In this document: in pieces, positions 1 through 8,094 of the stretch | Layout: each line of letters starts with the position of its first letter | Numbering within the stretch: position 1 is the first letter of the stretch | Assembly (NCBI RefSeq): GCF_030622045.1 | Contig: NZ_CP130886.1 | Coordinates: 2,741,557-2,805,556, forward strand | Reading direction: 5' to 3' | From: Planctellipticum variicoloris | GTDB taxonomy: Bacteria > Planctomycetota > Planctomycetia > Planctomycetales > Planctomycetaceae | Length of the DNA: 64,000 nucleotides | Position numbers and translations under genes: made by a program | The notes under the pieces: model-generated | Told to the model about the DNA's origin: nothing | Databases searched by the model: none | The model's input: the letters and a program-made list of their open reading frames with translations, nothing else

Positions 1-336
1 GTCGAAGCGGGGCATGCGCTGCCGCGCGAGTATCCCTATCCGATTCAGGCCTGGAAGCTCGGCGGCGACCAGTTGTGGATCACGCTCGGCGGCGAAGTCG
101 TCGTCGATTACGTCCTGCGGTTCAAGGCCGAGTACGGACAGGACGCGTGGGTCAGCGGTTATACGAACGACGTGATGGCCTACATTCCGTCGTATCGCGT
201 CCTGCTGGAGGGGGGCTACGAGGGGCAGAGTTCGATGATGGTCTACGGTCAGCCGGCCCATCGCTGGGCGGAAGACGTCGAGGAACGGGTCGCCGCCGGC
301 GTCGATCGCCTGGTGAAGCGATTGAACGCCAGGTAG
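1..336 (+). CDS. Neutral/alkaline ceramidase-like protein, C-terminal fragment
   Basis: The reading frame is open from the first base and ends in TAG at 334-336; the start lies outside the window. About 111 residues are visible. The stretch around VVVDYVLRFK, the YTNDVMAYIPSYRVLLEGGYEG region and the final amphipathic helix resemble the C-terminal domain of neutral/alkaline non-lysosomal ceramidases, which are common in planctomycetes as secreted enzymes that hydrolyse the N-acyl bond of ceramide-like lipids. The catalytic N-terminal domain is not in the window, so activity cannot be judged. The assignment rests on recognition of the C-terminal pattern only. Confidence 0.7.
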   Translation, partial: VEAGHALPREYPYPIQAWKLGGDQLWITLGGEVVVDYVLRFKAEYGQDAWVSGYTNDVMAYIPSYRVLLEGGYEGQSSMMVYGQPAHRWAEDVEERVAAGVDRLVKRLNAR

Positions 337-420
337 CCATTCGGTGCAGTCCATGCGGAGGAGAGAAGATCTCTCGCGGAGGGGGCAGAGACCGCGTAGA
401 AGGCGATGGTAGGAGATGTC

Positions 421-539
421 GAATGTCGAAGGCGGAATGTCGAAAGAAGTTGAGAGTCTAGAGATGAGAGTCTAGAGCCAGAGAATACGGAGCATCCGGT
501 TGACCTTTCTGGCGATGAGCGATCCGCGATTTGCGATCA
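421..539. repeat. Degenerate heptamer-period tracts
   Basis: Three runs with exact 7-base spacing lie in the gap between the ceramidase and Nudix genes. At 421-448 the units are GAATGTC, GAAGGCG, GAATGTC, GAAAGAA. At 452-486 they are GAGAGTC, TAGAGAT, GAGAGTC, TAGAGCC, AGAGAAT. At 512-539 they are GCGATGA, GCGATCC, GCGATTT, GCGATCA. No convincing gene is present between 337 and 580. The same 7-base periodicity with other unit sequences recurs elsewhere in the window. Confidence 0.75.
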
Positions 540-580
540 GCCGCTTTTTACCGGTCAATCGCTAAGAAACCTGATTCGTT

Positions 581-1024
581 ATGAAGAAGACCAAGGCCTG
601 CGGAGTTCTCGTTTTTCGGCGGCAGCCGCAGCTCTCGTTTCTGTTGATGAAGCATCCCCATCGCTACGATCTGCCGAAGGGGCACATTGAGGAAGGGGAG
701 ACTGAGGAGCAGTGCGCGCTGCGGGAAATGTGGGAAGAGACGGGGATTTCGTTTCACTCGGTCAGGCTCCAGCCGGGCTTCCGCTACAGCGAGGTCTATC
801 ACCCCTACGAAGCCCGCTTCGGCCCCGGCCGAGTCGAGAAAACTCTCGTGATCTTCATCGGCTGGCTGCTGAAGGACAGCCCGATTACGGTGACCGAGCA
901 CGGCGACTTCGAATGGCGGAACTGGGAACCGCCGCACGACATCCAGCGGTTCACGATCAACCCGCTGCTGGAAGCCTGCGAAAAGTTCTTCGCCGAGCAC
1001 CCGATTCCGACCGATTGCGTTTGA
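581..1024 (+). CDS. Nudix hydrolase (Ap4A-hydrolase-like)
   Basis: A 147-residue single-domain protein. A complete Nudix box (G-x5-E-x7-R-E-U-x-E-E-x-G-U) runs from GHIEEGE through REMWEETGI at about residues 34-56, with all metal-binding glutamates present. The N-terminal KACGVLVFRR strand and the KTLVIFIGWL strand fit the alpha/beta/alpha Nudix fold. Members of this size and pattern are often bis(5'-nucleosyl)-tetraphosphatases, but substrate cannot be told from the sequence. The ATG at 581 has no clear Shine-Dalgarno sequence. The gene is followed after 18 bases by a large inverted repeat. Confidence 0.9.
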   Translation: MKKTKACGVLVFRRQPQLSFLLMKHPHRYDLPKGHIEEGETEEQCALREMWEETGISFHSVRLQPGFRYSEVYHPYEARFGPGRVEKTLVIFIGWLLKDSPITVTEHGDFEWRNWEPPHDIQRFTINPLLEACEKFFAEHPIPTDCV

Positions 1025-1042
1025 ATCAGTTAATAAAGAGGA

Positions 1043-1248
1043 TTCACCGCGGAGACGCGGAGGACGCGGAGTTCAGAAGAGAAATCCCAGGAAAGTGAAA
1101 AGTGAGTAGTGAGTAATGCAAAGTGAGAAGTGGTATGAGCCGTTTGGGCCTGCCACTCTCCGTCACTTTGCACTACTCACTATTCAATACTCACTTTTCA
1201 CTTTCTTGCTCCTGGTCTTCTCCGCGTCCTCCGCGTCTCCGCGGTGAA
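1043..1248. repeat. 206-bp palindromic element with heptamer-period arms
   Basis: The ends are a perfect 28-bp inverted repeat (1043-1070 with 1221-1248; core ACCGCGGAGACGCGG). Inside, the left arm holds 7-base units from 1095 (GTGAAAA, GTGAGTA, GTGAGTA, ATGCAAA, GTGAGAA, GTGGTAT). The right arm holds the complementary series from 1164 (CACTTTG, CACTACT, CACTATT, CAATACT, CACTTTT, CACTTTC). The whole can fold into one long hairpin with a loop near 1137-1150. It starts 18 bases after the Nudix stop codon. A partial copy of the outer motif lies at about 58050-58062. Confidence 0.85.
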
Positions 1249-1283
1249 ATCTTCTTCTTTCCGAACAGGAACGAAGACGAATC

Positions 1284-2630
1284 ATGCGAACGCGAATTCA
1301 CGGCGGAACCTGCGTCCTGCCCGATCAGACGGCGAAAGTCGATCTGCTGCTGGAAGACGGGCGGATTCTGGCCATCGATCCGCCGCGGACGGCCGCCGCG
1401 GACGAGGTGATCGATGCCACGGGGCTGCATGTCATTCCAGGCGTCGTCGACGATCAAGTGCACTTCCGCGATCCGGGGCTGACGCATAAAGAAGATCTGC
1501 ACACCGCGTCTCGCGCGTGCGCGAAGGGGGGAGTGACCTCTTTTCTGGAGATGCCCAACACCAAGCCGACCACGACCACGGTCGAACGGCTGGCCGAGAA
1601 GCTGGCGCTGGCCGCCGGGAAGTCGCTGGTCAACTACGGATTCTACATCGGCGCGACGCCGGAGAACTTGGCCGAGCTGCAGGCGGTTCGCCGGACGCCC
1701 GGGATCAAGATTTTTATCGGATCGAGCACTGGCGATCTGCTGGTCGACCAGCAGCCGGCGCTGGAGCGGATCTTCGCTGAGACGACGCTGCCGATCTGCG
1801 CCCACTGCGAAGACGAATCGACCGTCCGGGCCAATGCCGCGGCCCTCGGCGGCGGAACGGAACTTCGCGACCACTCGAAGATCCGTGACGAGAAGGCGGC
1901 TGTCATCGCCACGACGCGGGCGCTCGACCTGGCCTATCGCCACAATCATCGATTTCACGTGCTGCACGTTTCCACGGCGGCGGAACTGCCGATCGTGCGG
2001 GATCATCGCAAGCTGATTACGGCGGAGGTCTGCCCGCATCACCTGCTGTTCAACGTCGACGACTACGAGCGGTTGGGGACGCTGGTGCAGATGAATCCGT
2101 CGATCAAGACAGCCGCGGACAACGCGGCCCTCTGGCAGGGCCTGCTGGACGGGACGATTCAGGTGATCGCCACGGACCACGCCCCGCATACGCTGGAGGA
2201 GAAGCGGCAACCGTATCCGAAGTCGCCTTCGGGATTGCCCGCCGTGGAGAATTCGCTGGCGCTGCTGCTGGATCGCGTTCATCACGGACTCTGCACGCTG
2301 GAGCAGGTCGTCGACTGGATGTGCGACGCCCCGGCCCGCGTGTGGGACCTGCAGCGGAAAGGCCGGATCGCCAAGGGTTACGACGCCGATGTGGTGCTGG
2401 TGGATCTCGACCGGCGGCAGACGATCCGGAATGCCGAGCAGGAGACAAAGGCCCGCTGGAGTCCGTGGGACGGCGTGACGCTGACCGGCTGGCCGGTGCG
2501 GACCATCGTCGGCGGCGGGACGGTGTTCGCGGACGGAAAGATCGATGACGCGGCCCGCGGCACGGAGATCGAATACGATCACGGGCGGGGCGGGTACTGG
2601 GCGGATGAGGTTTCGACGTCGCCCGAATAG
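1284..2630 (+). CDS. pyrC: Dihydroorotase, class I-like
   Basis: A 448-residue amidohydrolase-superfamily protein matching dihydroorotase, which interconverts N-carbamoyl-aspartate and dihydroorotate in pyrimidine synthesis. Landmarks: [16 protein letters not shown] near residue 55; MPNTKP near 90; the lysine of GIKIFIGSS (candidate carboxylated metal bridge); [26 protein letters not shown]. The usual first metal-binding pair His-x-His reads Gln-x-His here, so one histidine ligand is replaced. My recollection is that some bacterial lineages share this DDQVHF form, so it is probably a functional subgroup and not a dead enzyme. Start ATG 1284. No other pyrimidine genes are adjacent. Confidence 0.88.
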   Translation: MRTRIHGGTCVLPDQTAKVDLLLEDGRILAIDPPRTAAADEVIDATGLHVIPGVVDDQVHFRDPGLTHKEDLHTASRACAKGGVTSFLEMPNTKPTTTTVERLAEKLALAAGKSLVNYGFYIGATPENLAELQAVRRTPGIKIFIGSSTGDLLVDQQPALERIFAETTLPICAHCEDESTVRANAAALGGGTELRDHSKIRDEKAAVIATTRALDLAYRHNHRFHVLHVSTAAELPIVRDHRKLITAEVCPHHLLFNVDDYERLGTLVQMNPSIKTAADNAALWQGLLDGTIQVIATDHAPHTLEEKRQPYPKSPSGLPAVENSLALLLDRVHHGLCTLEQVVDWMCDAPARVWDLQRKGRIAKGYDADVVLVDLDRRQTIRNAEQETKARWSPWDGVTLTGWPVRTIVGGGTVFADGKIDDAARGTEIEYDHGRGGYWADEVSTSPE

Positions 2631-2896
2631 GGCGTTGCGCCGGTTGGTCGCACAATTGTGATTGACGGGCGGATGGGGCGTCCGCTGCACGGCAGACGGA
2701 CTGTTCTGGCTCTCCGGCCCGATGAGTGATAGGCTGAAACCGCCTGTCAGGCCGCCAGAAGACGTTGCGAGCATGTCGCTGATAAATACGATCGAGTTGC
2801 GGCGATTCGTCGCCTGCATGCTCGGGTGTAAGTTTGCGGACTACAGGTAACACACGGATCAGTGTAGGCACAAGTTCTGCTAATGGAAAAACGACG

Positions 2897-3403
2897 ATGG
2901 ACCAACCACCTAGCAAAGACGAGATCTTGGCTGCCTTTCGGGCCGTTCTCGACAAGTTTGATGGCGATGTGGAAGTGAAATGCGGTCAGCCAAATCCGAA
3001 CGAACTCGCCAATGAAGGCGCATACATGCAGTTTGTTGGTCGCTTGAAGGGGTGGATGGTCTTCGCGAAAAAGAACGCCATCGGAATAGTACTTGGGATC
3101 TGTCTTTATGGCGACTTTTGGCAAGGCATCGACACGATTCGCTCACATACAAAAATCGCATACGATGAAATTGCATCGTGTCTCGAATATGCCCACGCGC
3201 ATCGCGACCAATCGCTCGCATTTGCAATTTCCGAGCGACCGAGTGAGTGGCCCTTGTCATCGGACGAGCCAATTAGATTGGTGACGACCACCACGACAAC
3301 TACGCAACCACCCCTGACGACGCCCCCACTTGCAGGCTATGTCGATATTCCACCTGGATCAGGTTTCGTCCCAAGTTCCTCCGGATGGCAAGGTTACGCA
3401 TAA
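2897..3403 (+). CDS. ORFan protein in low-GC island
   Basis: 168 residues from the ATG at 2897; an in-frame upstream ATG at 2834 would add 21 residues of no recognisable character, so the later start is preferred. The N-terminal half is a mixed helical domain (DEILAAFRAVLDKF, then FVGRLKGWMVFAKK), followed by a hydrophobic stretch AIGIVLGICLYGDFW that could be a membrane segment or a buried helix. The C-terminus has a run of seven threonines and a Pro/Gly-rich tail. I do not recognise the family. Base composition is visibly lower in GC than the flanking pyrC and thrS. The TAA stop lies inside an imperfect inverted repeat that may be an attC-like site, as in integron gene cassettes. Confidence 0.6.
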   Translation: MDQPPSKDEILAAFRAVLDKFDGDVEVKCGQPNPNELANEGAYMQFVGRLKGWMVFAKKNAIGIVLGICLYGDFWQGIDTIRSHTKIAYDEIASCLEYAHAHRDQSLAFAISERPSEWPLSSDEPIRLVTTTTTTTQPPLTTPPLAGYVDIPPGSGFVPSSSGWQGYA

Positions 3404-3496
3404 TATATCAGAACCAAGCGTTCAAGGGTGCCGTCGATTATGCGGTCTTGAAACCACGGCCTCTTGGCGGCAGCCCGCTAACCACCGCCGTTATGC
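3398..3496 (+). other. Weak attC-like candidate downstream of ORFan 1
   Basis: The sequence GCATAAT (3398-3404) contains the stop codon of the preceding gene. Its complement, with one mismatch, is GTTATGC at 3490-3496, about 99 bases apart, as expected for the outer core boxes of an attC site. A second inverted pair is present (CGCATAAT 3397-3404 with ATTATGCG 3437-3444). Inner L-box pairing is poor, so this is much weaker than the site at 4317-4374. It may be a degenerate site or a coincidental inverted repeat. Confidence 0.3.
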
Positions 3497-3758
3497 GGCA
3501 GGCGGGACGTGATGTCGCTCGATGTTTGCATTAATTGCAAGGACTCATCACAGCCGGAGTATTGGCGTCCATTTTGCCTCAGTCCGTTCTGTTCGAATCA
3601 ATGGCGCCGCCGGGTAGCCCAACTTGGCCGTTTTCGACCTCGCTGGGCCGCAGGGCCGCGAGAGGTTCACCCCACAATCATCCCTCGCGCAAACTCCTGG
3701 CGTCCCGCGACCCGGTAGCCCTCAGAATTGCATCCAGAGCCACCCGCCTCAAAACTAG
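3497..3758. other. Non-coding or unassigned stretch
   Basis: Between the two ORFan genes I see only short unsupported frames (for example 3509-3718 and 3535-3774) that have no recognisable domain and overlap one another. A few Cys pairs in the first (CINC) are not enough to call a gene. If the flanking sites are attC sites, this would be the 5' part of the second cassette, which is longer than the usual short cassette leader. Confidence 0.4.
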
Positions 3759-3770
3759 TTGGCCGCCGCA

Positions 3771-4322
3771 ATGATTGAGTCCAGATATTGGCGCACCGAG
3801 TTGAGGGCCGATCTCGCTTGGCTGAAAAAGCATCGCGCGTATCGCAGGTGGTCTGAGAAACAGCAGGTTCTATTCGAGCGCAAGCTGATGCTGGCGGCCT
3901 TTCAAGTCCGCTCGCTGCTAGAACGGCCGAAGGTCAACGATCAAGCGCGCAGCACCGGCATGTCGGCGCTGCGTTACAAGAAAATCGGCAGCCGTCCATT
4001 TACGGCAACTGGTTCGGGTTGGCCGAACGAGCGCTTCGATATGGAGCACCCCGAGTCGGTCGTCTTATCCGCCCTTGACGTGTGCAACCAACTCATCCAC
4101 TACTACTGGATGGAAACGTGGTCGGAAGATCGATCCTTCGTCTCGATGCTCGTCTTCTCGGATTACAAGCGGCACAAGTGGGCCTATGAGTTTCGAATCG
4201 AGGACCTTTTGGAGTTGTTCCAAGTGTTCGGTGACGACTCGTCTGCAATCGTGGGGGCTGAATCTAGGTGGGATGAAGAAAAGCAAGACTTTGTTGTCGT
4301 GAAATCGTGGGGGGCCGGCTAA
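3771..4322 (+). CDS. ORFan protein upstream of attC-like site
   Basis: 183 residues from ATG 3771 (an in-frame TTG at 3759 would add four). The sequence is rich in aromatic and charged residues. It has a helical N-terminal part (DLAWLKKHRAYRRWSEK, FERKLMLAAFQVRSLLER), a central ALDVCNQLIHYYWMETWSED segment and a C-terminal RIEDLLELFQVFGDD helix. It lacks a signal peptide or membrane span. The pairing of two helices around NQLIHYYW recalls small HEPN-like or cassette-encoded hypothetical proteins, but I cannot name the family. Base composition is lower in GC than flanking housekeeping genes. The TAA stop is embedded in the R'' core of the attC-like site. Confidence 0.65.
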   Translation: MIESRYWRTELRADLAWLKKHRAYRRWSEKQQVLFERKLMLAAFQVRSLLERPKVNDQARSTGMSALRYKKIGSRPFTATGSGWPNERFDMEHPESVVLSALDVCNQLIHYYWMETWSEDRSFVSMLVFSDYKRHKWAYEFRIEDLLELFQVFGDDSSAIVGAESRWDEEKQDFVVVKSWGAG

Positions 4323-4374
4323 CTCGCCATTCCAGCGGACCGCCTCCGGCGGCCGCTGAATTCCAACGTTACGG
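4317..4374 (+). other. Integron attC-like recombination site
   Basis: A 58-bp element begins with GGCTAAC (R'' box, containing the TAA stop of the ORFan gene) and ends with CGTTACGG (R' box). Between them CAGCGG (4333-4338) pairs with CCGCTG (4353-4358), CCGCC (4340-4344) with GGCGG (4348-4352), and ATT (4329-4331) with AAT (4359-4361). The loop is TCC. A4339 and C4332 stay unpaired on one arm; on the bottom strand these are T and G, matching the extrahelical bases known to direct integrase to folded attC. Layout and length resemble attC of aadA-type cassettes. No integrase gene is in the window. Confidence 0.72.
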
Positions 4375-4479
4375 TTGCCGCACCTTCCCTCGATCCCACG
4401 CGAACCCAACCGACTTCACATGGGCACCCGCCCGGTTCTCAAACGACGAGCAATTCACGCTCCGGCAGAAATTTCGTCT

Positions 4480-4514
4480 GCGATACCCGAATCCCGAGAC
4501 CTGATACCCGCTCC
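4480..4514. repeat. Heptamer-period tract at the thrS 3' end
   Basis: Five consecutive 7-base units: GCGATAC, CCGAATC, CCGAGAC, CTGATAC, CCGCTCC. The tract abuts the thrS stop codon (minus strand). The rest of 4375-4513 shows no gene. Confidence 0.65.
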
Positions 4515-6703
4515 TAATACTCGTGCTCTTCCGTATCCGCGGCCGACTCGGCGTACGGATTCGGGGCCGCCTTCTGGACCTGGCGGACCTTGCGTTCGGT
4601 GACTTCCGTCTGCAGCCGGGCGATTGCGTCGGCGATCGGCATGGCGCCGAGTTCGCCGTCGATGCGGTCTCGCAGCGAAACGGTGCCGTTTTCGACGTCC
4701 CGGCCGCCGACGACCAGCATGTAGGGGATCAGTTCGAGCTGGGCGTCGCGGACCTTGGCGTTGATCTTGCAGCTCCGCAAGTCGGTCCCGACGCGGAAGC
4801 CGGCGGACCGGAACTGTGCTTCGACCTGGCGGGCGTAGTCTTCGAACTTCTCGCCGATCGACATCACGCGGACCTGCTCGGGCGCCAGCCAGAGAGGGAA
4901 CGCCCCGGCGAAGTGCTCGATCAGCATGCCGGTGAAGCGCTCCATCGAGCCGAACGGGGCGCGGTGAATCATCACGGGCTGGTGGGCCTGGTTGTCGGCC
5001 CCGACGTATTCGAGCTGGAAGCGTTCCGGCAGGAGGAAGTCGAGCTGCACGGTGCCGAGCTGCCACTCGCGGCCGATGGCGTCCCGGACCATGAAGTCGG
5101 TCTTGGGGCCGTAGAAGGCCGCTTCGCCTTCCCGTTCGCTGAACGACAGGCCCGCTTCCTGCAGAACTCGGCGCAGGGTTCCCTCGGCGGTCGCCCACAT
5201 CGCGGGCTCGCCGGCGTATTTGTCGCTCTTGGGATCGCGCAGCGACAACTGAATGCGGTAGTCGTCCAGGCCGACGCTGGCGAGGACGAACTTGACCAGC
5301 TCCAGCGTGCTGCGGAACTCGTGCTCGACCTGCTCCGGAGTGCAGAAGAGGTGGGCGTCGTCCTGGGTCAGTCCGCGGACGCGGAGCATGCCGTTGAGTT
5401 CGCCTGACTGTTCGTGGCGATAGACGGTCCCGAACTCGGCGAGCCGGACGGGGAGATCCCGGTAGCTGCGCGGCTGCGACTTGTAAATCTGGATGTGGTG
5501 CGGGCAGTTCATGGGCTTGAGCAGGTAGCGTTCCTGCTGCTTTTCCCAGGTCCGCAGGGCGGCGACTTTCTGTTCGGGAGAGCCATTGCGCGGGTACTCG
5601 GTGACATCGACCGCCAGGACGCGGGCCGACTCGAAGAGTTTCGCTTCGTCCTCGGCGGACAGCACACCTTCCTGGAGCTTCCGAATCCAGAAGTCGACGA
5701 GCTGGCCGCCGTCGTGACCATAGAGCGGGGCGAACTGCGAATCGCGGTAGTACGGGAAGTGGCCGCTGGTTTCGTAGAGTTCGACGCGTCCGATGTGCGG
5801 GGTGTAGACCGGCTGGTAGCCCCGTTTGAGCAATTCCTGCTTGATGAAGTCTTCGAGGATGACGCGGATGGTCGCCCCCTTGGGCATCCACAAGCAGAGC
5901 CCCTGGCCGACTTCCTGGCTGATGGTGAACAGGCCGAGCTGTTTGCCGAGGACGCGGTGATCGCGGCGTTTGGCCTCGTTGACCTGATCCAGGTAGGCAT
6001 CCTGATCTTTCTGCGAGAACCAGGCGGTTCCGTAGAGCCGCTGGAGCTGGCGACCGCTGGAGTCCCCCTTCCAGTAGGCGCCGGCGACGGACAGCAGCTT
6101 GAAGGCCTTAATCCGTTTGGCGTCCGGCACGTGCGGGCCGCGGCAAAGATCGACGAACTCCCCTTGCCGGTAGAAGCTGACGGTGGAATGGCTGGCCAGC
6201 CCGGTCCGGATGTGCTCGCTCTTGAGGGACTGCGACATCCCCTCGACCAGTTTCAGCGCCTCGTCCCGATCGGTCACGAAACGCTCGAACGGCTCGGCCT
6301 GGGCGACGATGCGCGCCATTTCGGCTTCGATCCGCGGGAAGTCATCCTCGCTGATCTGATGCGGCAGGGCCATGTCGTAGTAGTAGCCCTGGCCGGTTGT
6401 CGGTCCGAACGCCAGCTCCACGTCGGGAAACAGCCGGGTGACGGCGCGGGCCATCACGTGGGCGCAGGAGTGCCGGAGGATTCCGAGCGATTGGGGGTCT
6501 TTCTCGGTCAGGATCTGGACCGGGACCGGGCGCTCTTCGGTGGCCTCGAACAGAGGCCGCATGACGTCCACAACCGTTCCGGAAACGACTGCGCCCAGCG
6601 CGGCGCTACCGAGCCGGGGGCTGATCTTGTTGGCGACATCCAGAGCGGTCGCGTTGTCGGCGACCTCCAGAACTGCTCCGTCCGGGAGACGTACCTGCAA
6701 CAT
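4514..6703 (-). CDS. thrS: Threonine--tRNA ligase
   Basis: 729 residues from the ATG at 6703; the longer frame to 6751 adds a Pro/Arg-rich leader not typical of the family. Domains in order: TGS-like beta-grasp (about 1-65), second editing-associated domain with [11 protein letters not shown] (about 78-225), class II catalytic core (about 250-610) and anticodon-binding domain (about 615-715). The zinc site is visible as Cys400 in MNCPHH, the His of DDAHLF and the His of MIHRAPFGS. The protein is about 85 residues longer than typical ThrRS. Most of that is an insertion at about 329-391, between the [11 protein letters not shown] motif and MNCP. A good sigma70-type promoter lies upstream at 6801-6830. 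It charges tRNA-Thr in the cytoplasm. Confidence 0.95.
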   Translation of the reverse strand: MLQVRLPDGAVLEVADNATALDVANKISPRLGSAALGAVVSGTVVDVMRPLFEATEERPVPVQILTEKDPQSLGILRHSCAHVMARAVTRLFPDVELAFGPTTGQGYYYDMALPHQISEDDFPRIEAEMARIVAQAEPFERFVTDRDEALKLVEGMSQSLKSEHIRTGLASHSTVSFYRQGEFVDLCRGPHVPDAKRIKAFKLLSVAGAYWKGDSSGRQLQRLYGTAWFSQKDQDAYLDQVNEAKRRDHRVLGKQLGLFTISQEVGQGLCLWMPKGATIRVILEDFIKQELLKRGYQPVYTPHIGRVELYETSGHFPYYRDSQFAPLYGHDGGQLVDFWIRKLQEGVLSAEDEAKLFESARVLAVDVTEYPRNGSPEQKVAALRTWEKQQERYLLKPMNCPHHIQIYKSQPRSYRDLPVRLAEFGTVYRHEQSGELNGMLRVRGLTQDDAHLFCTPEQVEHEFRSTLELVKFVLASVGLDDYRIQLSLRDPKSDKYAGEPAMWATAEGTLRRVLQEAGLSFSEREGEAAFYGPKTDFMVRDAIGREWQLGTVQLDFLLPERFQLEYVGADNQAHQPVMIHRAPFGSMERFTGMLIEHFAGAFPLWLAPEQVRVMSIGEKFEDYARQVEAQFRSAGFRVGTDLRSCKINAKVRDAQLELIPYMLVVGGRDVENGTVSLRDRIDGELGAMPIADAIARLQTEVTERKVRQVQKAAPNPYAESAADTEEHEY

Positions 6704-6763
6704 CGATGAAGACTTTCCGTCGGCCGGCCGGTCGGGTGGCCGGACGGGCACAAATGAGCGAAA

Positions 6764-6795
6764 CTCGCCGCCACACCACGATTTGCGGCGGCGAG
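6764..6795 (-). promoter_or_regulatory. Hairpin in predicted thrS 5' leader
   Basis: A perfect 9-bp inverted repeat (CTCGCCGCC 6764-6772 with GGCGGCGAG 6787-6795) would lie at the 5' end of the thrS transcript predicted from the promoter at 6801-6830. E. coli thrS is autoregulated through leader structures, but nothing here shows that this hairpin mimics tRNA-Thr. It could equally stabilise the mRNA. Confidence 0.35.
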
Positions 6796-6800
6796 GCCGT

Positions 6801-6830
6801 GTTATATCGGACCGCCGGTCGGACCGTCAA
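6801..6830 (-). promoter_or_regulatory. Probable sigma70 promoter of thrS
   Basis: On the minus strand a -35 box TTGACG (6825-6830) and a -10 box TATAAC (6801-6806) are separated by 18 bases. Transcription would start near 6794 and give a leader of about 90 bases before the thrS ATG at 6703. Confidence 0.6.
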
Positions 6831-6969
6831 TCTCCGGATGGAGGGGGGATCGAGGCGTTGTTGTGTTCGAGAGCCGACGGTGAGCGGAGGTTCGGTGCGG
6901 TGTCATTCGCTGCAGGGAGGTCACGAAGAATCCCGAGCGGGATGGACGATCGGGGGATCCTGGAGCGGC

Positions 6970-7893
6970 TCAACCGCGGAGCCCGCCACGCTGCTCGCCC
7001 AGCTCGATCTGTCGCTGAAGCCCCTGGATCAGCGCGGATTTGTTGATCGGCTTGAACAGGCAGGCGTCGTACCCGCATTTCTCGACCGGCAGTTCGCGCT
7101 GACCGAAGACGTCGGCTGTGAGCGCCAGGAGCGGCCCCGCGTAACCCAGCCGTCGCAGTTCGACCGCCGTGCGACGTCCGTCCATGACGGGCATATGCAG
7201 GTCGAGCACGATCGCGGCATACTGGACACCCTGTCGCAGGCCCTGATTGACGGCTTCAATGGCCTCCAGGCCGTTGACGACGGTGTCGACGACCGCGCCG
7301 GCCGATTCGAGAAAGCGTTTGATGAGGAATCGGGAGTCGGCGTCGTCATCCGCCGCCAGGATCCGACTGGCGCTCAGGACTGCTCTGAGGAGGTCTCCGG
7401 TGCTGGTTGCCGCCGCCTGAGACTGGCGAAGTTCGGAGTTTTCCTGTTCGAGGCGACTGCAGCGACGAAGCAGTTGGAGTTGCCCGTCGACGGCATTCCG
7501 CTGTTCCTCGACAAGGCGCAAGTCGAGCGCCTTGCGGGGGCTGATGTCGCGAACGATGCCGATGAACAAATGGTCGGATTCGGTCGTGACTTCGCAGACC
7601 GACAGATCCATCGGAAAGATTCTCCCGTCCTTCCGCACGGCACGGACTTCTCTTCCGATTCCGATGACCTGATTTTCTCCAGTTCGGAGATATCGTTCGA
7701 GGAAGGAATCGTGCAGATTCCGGTAGGGATCGGGCATCAGCAACGAGACATTCCGGCCTACGATTTCGTGCGCCTCGTAGCCGAAGATCCGTTCCGCGGC
7801 GGGATTGAAGTCGACGACAATTCCGCAGGCGTCAATGCTGATAATCGCATCCGGGGCGGCGGCGATCAGCGCCTCGTACTTTGCATCTCGCAT
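6970..7893 (-). CDS. PAS domain / receiver domain hybrid protein
   Basis: 307 residues. A FixL-type PAS domain (about 5-120; AAPDAIISIDACGIV, GYEAHEIVGRNV, and a PAC segment ending in VRDISPRKALD) is followed by a coiled-coil linker (about 120-165) and a receiver domain (about 170-295; ILAADDDADSR, IVLDLHMPVMDG with the phospho-acceptor Asp, LALTAD, LFKPINK). There is no histidine kinase core, output DNA-binding domain or membrane span. The receiver could act as a phosphate sink or intermediate tuned by the PAS sensor. It lies 201 bases downstream of the FixJ-type gene on the same strand and may serve the adjacent multi-PAS kinase. The intervening gap shows no gene. Confidence 0.85.
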   Translation of the reverse strand: MRDAKYEALIAAAPDAIISIDACGIVVDFNPAAERIFGYEAHEIVGRNVSLLMPDPYRNLHDSFLERYLRTGENQVIGIGREVRAVRKDGRIFPMDLSVCEVTTESDHLFIGIVRDISPRKALDLRLVEEQRNAVDGQLQLLRRCSRLEQENSELRQSQAAATSTGDLLRAVLSASRILAADDDADSRFLIKRFLESAGAVVDTVVNGLEAIEAVNQGLRQGVQYAAIVLDLHMPVMDGRRTAVELRRLGYAGPLLALTADVFGQRELPVEKCGYDACLFKPINKSALIQGLQRQIELGEQRGGLRG

Positions 7894-8094
7894 CGATCCC
7901 TGGCCCGCTGGAACTGATGAAGTCGCGAACGCGTTGAAATGTATGTGTCGCTACGTGACCACGTGACGACATTATCTCTTCGTCAGTTTGCAGAGGACCT
8001 CGGAGTTCGGATTCTCCGATCCTTTGTGATTTGCGCAGGATGCGCAACGCAGTTGATTTTGTGTGCACATGGGTCTTGTGGCGGCGGTGTGACG

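Noticed and set aside
1095-1205. CRISPR array
   Set aside because: The repeats are 7 bases with no spacers and no cas genes nearby.
1191-2819. 542-residue minus-strand ORF
   Set aside because: Antisense to dihydroorotase, which has clear family motifs on the other strand.
3509-3774. Short ORFs between the two ORFan genes
   Set aside because: They overlap one another in different frames, lack ribosome sites and have no recognisable features.
5414-6709. 431-residue plus-strand ORF
   Set aside because: Antisense shadow of thrS.
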